Assembly: GCA_937899645.1 (NCBI GenBank)
Contig: CALCCD010000038.1
Span: 1-41,146, forward strand
DNA length: 41,146 nt
Origin: an uncultured cyanobacterium
GTDB lineage: Bacteria > Cyanobacteriota > Cyanobacteriia > Cyanobacteriales > Geitlerinemataceae
Direction: 5' to 3'
A program made the translations under genes and the position numbers. Positions 36,643 to 41,146 of the stretch are shown in pieces (position 1 is the stretch's first letter; each line of letters begins with the position of its first letter). The notes below the pieces were generated by a model. It searched no databases. It was not told the origin of the DNA and worked only from the letters and a program-made list of their open reading frames with translations.

Positions 36643-37151
36643 AGTTTCTCTAGGCCCCTACACTTACAAGCCGAATAATGGAGCGATAGACGAGCTAAAA
36701 GCCACAAAATTTTGAAAGCTGTAATCAACACAACGCTCGAAAAATTGCTGCTTGCTAATTGACTCTGCCTATCAAAACATTTCTAAGAATTGAGCCTTAG
36801 TGCCGCGTCCTTGTCAAGCTCGAAGTCGGGCCGGGATCGAGGCAAAGCGCAAACGATCGACGTTAAAATATACAGATGGCTTATGTGATTGAATCTCTAG
36901 GGCTTATGGATCTTTGATAAACGCTGAGATGCTCTCCACGTAAGTTTTATGCTTGTCAATAGGTTTTGAGCCTCAAACGCATTTTTTACACAATAATATG
37001 GTTGTTAATGCGTTTTTTAGGGATGAAGTACTGGCGTGGATGGGTGAGTGAACTGCTTGTAATCTAGTGTTGACGAACACATAGATTTTCGCGACCATAA
37101 GTCAACAAGGCTGGCAGACCCGTTTCAGCTGGAAAACTCTTTAAGCGTTCA
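36643..37151. promoter_or_regulatory. Divergent control region between exbB and tonB
   Basis: About 510 AT-richer bases with no gene. It must carry promoters in both directions. A 9-base inverted repeat, AAACGCATT (36975-36983) and AATGCGTTT (37007-37015), encloses CAATAATATGGTTGTTAA, which has loose resemblance to iron-box (Fur) half-sites and could instead be a terminator-like stem, since TTT follows. A TTGACG at 37070-37075 is a candidate -35 for tonB, but the matching -10 is poor. These are suggestions, not firm sites. Confidence 0.4.
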
Positions 37152-38561
37152 ATGAGCCTCTCCGAACTTTGTAATCGACAGCAGCAACAGCAGCAGTCCA
37201 AGACCGCGAAACTACTATTGCTCAGTCTCGTCGGCTCTGTAGGGCTTCACCTACTGCTTTCGAGCGCTGCGAACTGGGGCACGGGTCGCGACAGCGTTGG
37301 CAGAACCCCGATCGAGCTGTTGGTCGTGGGACCTTCTACCGAAGAGGAGGTACCGACGGAAGAGCCACTAGAGACGCCGCCCGATCGGCCGAACGCCCCA
37401 CCCGATCCGGCAGCTCCGACAGCTAGCGCATCCGCCAGTGCGCCTGCTGCTCCCGCTCCGGCCAGCCTGTTCGAGCCCGCCGAGATTGAAGCGATTCCCG
37501 ACACTGATGTGGACTCGGAAGTTGCAGGCACGGATATTCAAAGCAAGGAAAAGAAGGACGAAGATAAAGACGGGCGAATCGGTGGTGACGGTGACGGTGA
37601 CCCGGACGGCGACCCGGACGGCGATCCCGATGGAGAGGGCACGGGTGATGCTGAGGGAACAAATGAGTCCGGTGATGGAAACGGCGAAGGTGACGGAAGG
37701 GGAGAAGGTGACGGCGACGGAGAAGGCGACGGCGGCGACACCGAAGGCAGCGGCGGCACGGGCGACGGCGGTGGCGGCGGGGGAGCGCGAACCGTCACCT
37801 GCGCTAATTGCGTGCTGCCCGAGTATCCGGATAGTGCCCTGCGCGATGGCGTCGAGGGTACACCGCGCGTCCAGGTCGATATCGCGCCAGACGGTACGGT
37901 GCGCGGCGTTACGCTAATTAGCGGCAGCGGCAACCCGGATATCGATCGCGCGGCGATCGAGGCTGCACGCAACTCCAGCTTCGAGCCGGTAGAAGGCGGC
38001 ACGAGCGTCCCGATCGACTACGACCTGAGCATCGAAGGTTCGGAGCGCAACCAAGCGGCACGCGATCGCGGCGATCGCCAATCTGTACAAGTCTCGGACT
38101 ACAGTTACTCCGCTCCGGCCAGCTCGGATGGCACAGCGGATTACGGCGGCTCGACATATGGCTATTCCAATCCAGCGAGCGCACCAGACAGTTCGGTGAC
38201 GGGCGAGCCTGCGAATTCGAGCTATTCCGCACCGGCGGCAAATGACAGTACGGACGGCGGCTCGGGCAGTGCGGCGAGTTACGGCGATGCAGCCTACTCC
38301 GATGGGGCGGGTGTCCCTGCCGGTGACTATTCGGGTGCGGCAGCCTACGGCGACTCGGGTGCGGGCGATGGGTACGGCGGCTACACGACCGACGGCTACG
38401 GCACGGGTACTTACGATGGCTACGGCGCAGATACCTACGGCGACAGCTATGCCACCGACGGCTACGGTGGCTACGAAGGCGGTGGCTACGAAGGCGGTGG
38501 CTACGAGAGTGACGGCGGCTATGAGTCTGGAGGCGACGAAGAGGAATCTTCAGAAGAATAG
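37152..38561 (+). CDS. tonB: TonB energy transducer with Asp/Gly linker and Tyr/Gly-rich C-terminal tail
   Basis: 469 residues. A short Gln-rich N-terminus precedes the membrane anchor (~20-38, LLLLSLVGSVGLHLLLSSA). An acidic Pro/Ala segment (~60-115) is followed by a linker (~135-212) that is almost only Gly, Asp and Glu, including three DPDGDPDG-type units. The TonB C-terminal domain is ~213-300: TCANCVLPEYPDSALRDGVEG, VQVDIAPDGTVRGVTLISGSG, RAAIEAARNSSFEP, with the classical YP..A...G..G.V.V....G.V....... pattern. From ~315 to the end is a tail rich in Tyr, Gly, Ser, Ala and Asp, with GGYEGGGYEGGGYES near the C-terminus. Standard TonB proteins end soon after this domain, so the tail is extra. 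The linker is normally Pro/Lys or Pro/Glu-rich. A hypothesis is that the tail contacts peptidoglycan or outer-membrane proteins. It is divergent from exbB-exbD. Confidence 0.9.
   Translation: MSLSELCNRQQQQQQSKTAKLLLLSLVGSVGLHLLLSSAANWGTGRDSVGRTPIELLVVGPSTEEEVPTEEPLETPPDRPNAPPDPAAPTASASASAPAAPAPASLFEPAEIEAIPDTDVDSEVAGTDIQSKEKKDEDKDGRIGGDGDGDPDGDPDGDPDGEGTGDAEGTNESGDGNGEGDGRGEGDGDGEGDGGDTEGSGGTGDGGGGGGARTVTCANCVLPEYPDSALRDGVEGTPRVQVDIAPDGTVRGVTLISGSGNPDIDRAAIEAARNSSFEPVEGGTSVPIDYDLSIEGSERNQAARDRGDRQSVQVSDYSYSAPASSDGTADYGGSTYGYSNPASAPDSSVTGEPANSSYSAPAANDSTDGGSGSAASYGDAAYSDGAGVPAGDYSGAAAYGDSGAGDGYGGYTTDGYGTGTYDGYGADTYGDSYATDGYGGYEGGGYEGGGYESDGGYESGGDEEESSEE
37599..37634 (+). repeat. 12-bp tandem repeat in the tonB linker
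   Basis: Three consecutive copies of GACCCGGACGGC (the third diverged) encode three Asp-Pro-Asp-Gly units in the linker. It is likely a site of copy-number change between strains. Confidence 0.7.
38466..38507 (+). repeat. 15-bp tandem repeat in the tonB C-terminal tail
   Basis: Two full copies and one partial copy of GGTGGCTACGAAGGC encode Gly-Gly-Tyr-Glu-Gly units in the Tyr/Gly-rich tail. Near-identical adjacent copies point to recent slippage. Confidence 0.75.
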
Positions 38562-38713
38562 CCGTTGCGATCGCGGAGGCGATTGAGGTCGCGCAAGCGC
38601 GCAACTAATAGAAGCCAAGCGCAACAGCAGAGGCCAGAAATGAGCGTTGTCGATAGCACTGCGAGGAAAACTTTCGTCAAATCACCTCGGATTTGGACGG
38701 CAAGCGAAAAAAC

Positions 38714-38770
38714 TATAATGCAAATTATCTTCATTTAGTCTGGGGAGTCTGGCGGTGCTGCACGCCAGAC
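38714..38770 (+). promoter_or_regulatory. Probable promoter and 5' hairpin of the AraC-type gene
   Basis: A consensus -10, TATAAT (38714-38719), with TTTGGA (38692-38697) 16 bases upstream as a weak -35. ATAATGCAAATTAT overlapping the -10 is a short palindrome reminiscent of cyanobacterial Fur half-sites. Just before the ATG, GTCTGGCG (38747-38754) pairs perfectly with CGCCAGAC (38763-38770), placing a hairpin ten bases before the start codon where a ribosome site is expected. Confidence 0.5.
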
Positions 38771-38780
38771 TCGTTTCAAC

Positions 38781-39881
38781 ATGGCGACTTCTCTGGGGCT
38801 CCCTCGCTGGAGCGATGTACTGCGAGCCGGTACGGCAAACGATACACGCTTGTTCCATTCGGGCAGCTCCGATCGCATCGAGATCGTTCAACCCCAGTGC
38901 GGTCGGGGTTACTTCCAGCGCATTCCGCTGCGCGACGACCTGACGCTGATGATTTTGGACTACACGCTCGATCGCGACCTGACGCTTGGCAACGGCGACA
39001 CGAGAAACACCCTGGAGCTGACTTTCCACCTCGCCAGCTCGGTGCCGAATCGGACACTATTTTGCCCGGGCTTCGGCGTCCCTCATTTTTTTATCATTCC
39101 AGCTGGCCAGCGTTTTTTTAAGGTCGAGTTATTTTTCAACCGCCCCAACCTAAAGGCTCACTACCGCGACTTTCTCGATCGTCTCGCGCCTCAAACCCAA
39201 GCAATCCTGGCAGAGATCGTGCAGTCGGTTCATCGTTGTTTGGGCTGCCGACGAAACAGTCAAAACACTCCAGCACTCGCCCAAGCCCTAGATGACCTGC
39301 ACGATATTCGCGAGTTCGACCGCATATATTACATGGGCGATCGTTCGGCTGTCGAGACGATACAGCGCGACGCGATTGTCATGGAGCATGCGGTGAGCTG
39401 CCCGATTTCTCAGGAAATGCAGCCAGTACTGAACAATATTTTGAGCTGTCCGTATCAGGGGCGGACGCGGCGGACGTATTTGAATCGTCAGGCCGATCGG
39501 CTGGTTGAGCTGCGCTTAGCAGCAATGGAACAGCAGCCGCAGGGCGCGATCGTCGATGAGGTCTACGAGGCCGGGGCGATCTTGCGCCGCGAGTTCGTCA
39601 ACCCGCCCAGCGTGGAGGCTCTGGCACGACGAGTCCACAGCAATCGCTTCAAGCTGACTCAGGGATTTCATCTGGTGTACGACACGACCCCGTTTGGCTA
39701 CATTCGGGACTGTCGGATGATTCGTGCCCGTGACTTACTGATAACTTCGGAACTGTCGGTCGTTCAAGTGGCGAAGGCGGTCGGCTACACCTGTCGAAGT
39801 AAGTTCGCAACTGCGTTTCGGAAAAAGTACGGTATCAATCCCAAGGCATTTCAGATGCGAGCTTGGGCGCAGGTAAGCTAG
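38781..39881 (+). CDS. AraC-family regulator, PchR-like
   Basis: 366 residues. The N-terminal ~250 residues resemble the sensing domain of PchR-type siderophore regulators (FQRIPLRDDLTLMILDYTL, LELTFHLAS, CPYQGRTRRTYLNRQADRLVELRL). The last ~100 residues hold the two helix-turn-helix motifs of AraC: VEALARRVHSNRFKLTQGFHLVYDTTPFGYIRDCRM and VVQVAKAVGYTCRSKFATAFRKKYGINPKAF. PchR-like proteins bind a ferric siderophore and then activate receptor and uptake genes. Here it lies between tonB and a receptor gene on the same strand, so it likely controls one or both (inference). A consensus promoter and a terminator frame it, making it a single-gene unit. Confidence 0.92.
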   Translation: MATSLGLPRWSDVLRAGTANDTRLFHSGSSDRIEIVQPQCGRGYFQRIPLRDDLTLMILDYTLDRDLTLGNGDTRNTLELTFHLASSVPNRTLFCPGFGVPHFFIIPAGQRFFKVELFFNRPNLKAHYRDFLDRLAPQTQAILAEIVQSVHRCLGCRRNSQNTPALAQALDDLHDIREFDRIYYMGDRSAVETIQRDAIVMEHAVSCPISQEMQPVLNNILSCPYQGRTRRTYLNRQADRLVELRLAAMEQQPQGAIVDEVYEAGAILRREFVNPPSVEALARRVHSNRFKLTQGFHLVYDTTPFGYIRDCRMIRARDLLITSELSVVQVAKAVGYTCRSKFATAFRKKYGINPKAFQMRAWAQVS

Positions 39882-39918
39882 CGCGACGGCAAGGCTGAAA
39901 ATTCACGGTTCCTGCCAG

Positions 39919-39944
39919 CGGTGCACTTCGGTGCGCCGTTTTTT
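39919..39944 (+). terminator. Rho-independent terminator after the AraC-type gene
   Basis: CGGTGCAC (39919-39926) pairs with GTGCGCCG (39931-39938) around a TTCG tetraloop, with one G-U pair, and is followed by TTTTTT (39939-39944). It is a textbook intrinsic terminator 38 bases after the stop codon. Confidence 0.88.
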
Positions 39945-40121
39945 GATGGCGATCTCGCGGGAAATGCGTTTGGGCATCAAAACGCCTGACCGCGCCCGAA
40001 GCGTTCTTCTACCTTTATGACAATCGATCGCCTTTGTGCCTGACCTGTGCGGCGTTCTGACGCTGTCGCATGGGCTCGGGCGAGGTTGTAGTGGCTTGTT
40101 TGTGGAGTGTGAGAAACGATT

Positions 40122-41111
40122 GTGAAACCGATGAAACCGACCGCATTAACCTTGAGCTCGATTGCGCTGCTGACCCTGGGCAGCGCGCTAGCGGGGGGCG
40201 ATATGGCACAAGCGCTGGGGCCGCCCGCGATTGGCGTCGATCGGCTCGCGCAATCGGTGGTGACGATTACGGGACTGACGATCGTCGAGACTGAGACGGG
40301 CGTACAGCTCACGATAGAAACTGACGGCGCGGCGGTCGCCGTACCGGATGTGAGTCGCACGCTGGGCAATGCGCTGATTTTGGAGATTCCGAATGCGGTG
40401 CTGTCCGAGACGGGCTTTGATGAATTCGAGCCAGCAGAAGGGATCGCGCTGATTCAGGCGTCGGAACTAGACGGCGATCGCGTCCAGATTGCGATTACCG
40501 GTTCCGATGCACCGCCGATCGCGAATGTGACCGATACAAGCTCCGGCTTGGTGCTGAGCGTGACGCGCGGTGTCGCCGGGAGCGGCACGACGGACGACGC
40601 GCTCTTGCTGGGAATCACGGGCGAAGAAGACGATTACTTCGTTCCAAATGCCAGCACTGCAACCCGCACCGACACGCCCCTGCGCGATACGCCTCAGTCG
40701 ATTCAGGTTATCCCCCAAGAAATTTTTGAAGACCAAGGCGCGGTTCGCCTGAGCGACGCGATCCGCAACGCCAGCGGCGTGGTCACGGGCGAAAGCGAGC
40801 CGCGCGGGCAGCGGTTTACGATTCGCGGTTTCGACAGCTCTTCGATCCTGCGTAACGGCTTCCGGCTGACCAACGGCGGCAGCGGCAATAGTGGGTATCA
40901 GGAGCTGGCTAACATCGAGCAGATTGAAGTGCTCAAAGGGCCCGCAAGCATCCTCTTGGGCGCGATCGAGCCCGGTGGTGTCATCAACCTGGTGACGGAG
41001 CAGCCGCTCAGCACGCCGCGCTATGAGATCGGCTTCTCGTTCGGTAACCGGGAATTTCTCGAGCCCACCATCGACTTCACCGGGCCACTGACGCAGGGTA
41101 AACGCATCTAA
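40122..41111 (+). pseudogene. TonB-dependent siderophore receptor with AMIN domain, truncated
   Basis: Only 329 codons, against 820-880 for its relatives. The front is intact. A short basic start (GTG 40122 or ATG 40131) is followed by a signal peptide (LSSIALLTLGSALAGGDMAQA), AMIN ~40-150 (VQIAITGSDAPP), DYFVPNASTATRTDTPLRD, TPQSIQVIPQE near 192, RFTIRGFDSSSILRNG, IEVLKGPASILLGAIEPGG near 273 and the first barrel strand FLEPTIDFTGPLTQ. Similarity to the 21123-23690 receptor continues up to about 41095, then stops abruptly. The next bases (GGGTAAACGCATC) look like an element end and give a stop at once. Without a barrel the protein cannot work. If the rest of the gene lies beyond an insertion outside the window, this is the interrupted 5' half. 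Confidence 0.9.
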
Positions 41112-41146
41112 AAAGGGGGCGAGATTGGTGTAGGTTAGGGGGCTAT
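41094..41146. mobile_element. Putative left end of an insertion element interrupting the receptor gene
   Basis: Receptor similarity ends at about 41095 and CAGGGTAAACGCAT (41094-41107) follows. This matches the terminal repeat of the 212-bp element (2633-2649, CAGGGCAAACGCAT) at 13 of 14 positions. The remaining 39 bases show no gene. The window ends before any transposase could be seen. Confidence 0.55.

Noticed and set aside
37599-38507. Short regular repeats in tonB considered as a CRISPR array
   Set aside because: The repeats are in-frame codon repeats for Gly/Asp and Gly/Tyr units without spacers. No CRISPR array or cas gene is seen anywhere in the window.
38519-38734. 71-codon minus-strand frame with one hydrophobic segment, between tonB and the AraC-type gene
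   Set aside because: It overlaps the end of tonB and the likely AraC-gene promoter, its start lies in the TATAAT region, and no family is recognised. A small membrane protein is not excluded, but support is weak.
1-41146. tRNA or rRNA genes
   Set aside because: Intergenic regions were read for cloverleaf-like arms and conserved rRNA segments, and none was recognised.

Overview
The window looks like cyanobacterial chromosome. The palindrome GCGATCGC (HIP1) and its core CGATCG recur throughout. Several proteins are cyanobacterial in type: NdhS, a DUF1574 protein, a HAS-barrel-like protein, a roughly 1000-residue PEP carboxylase and TonB-dependent receptors carrying an AMIN domain before the plug. 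Base composition is moderately GC-rich. I cannot assign a species from sequence alone.

Layout. (1) 1-2950 is a worn accessory region. It holds an edge-truncated GNAT acetyltransferase, a PhyH-type dioxygenase, a GrpB-family protein, a GNAT fragment joined to a YdeI-like tail, the C-terminal remnant of a TonB-dependent receptor and a 212-bp inverted-repeat element. (2) 2954-6349 holds a small membrane protein converging on a full-length AMIN/TonB-dependent receptor. (3) 6563-14564 is mostly housekeeping: a small SLOG-like protein, a short EamA protein, PEP carboxylase (ppc), a small membrane protein and a large DUF1574 protein. (4) 14601-17569 is a two-gene unit, a periplasmic amino-acid-type binding protein overlapping a membrane histidine kinase. 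(5) 18081-20740 holds two conserved proteins, ndhS and a DMT exporter. (6) 21123-31461 is an iron-uptake block: three more TonB-dependent receptors, a siderophore-interacting flavin reductase and an RTX protein. (7) 31726-32504 is mobile-element debris. (8) 32586-41111 holds the energising machinery: exbB-exbD-permease-permease-ATPase in one minus-strand run, a divergent tonB, an AraC/PchR-type regulator and another AMIN receptor that is cut off near the window end.

How it works together (established family roles plus inference). Outer-membrane receptors bind ferric chelates. TonB-ExbB-ExbD energises passage through the outer membrane, the FecCD/FecE-type ABC importer carries the cargo across the inner membrane, and the siderophore-interacting protein reduces iron off the chelate. 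The AraC-family protein is a plausible iron or siderophore sensor-activator. No siderophore biosynthesis gene and no siderophore-binding periplasmic protein is visible here, so the block looks built for uptake, perhaps of siderophores made by other organisms.

Most unusual item: the TonB protein has an Asp/Gly-rich linker instead of the usual Pro-rich one, and about 155 residues of Tyr/Gly/Ser-rich low-complexity tail after its TonB C-terminal domain. Also notable: the end of the element-like sequence that truncates the last receptor matches the terminal repeat of the small inverted-repeat element at the other end of the window.
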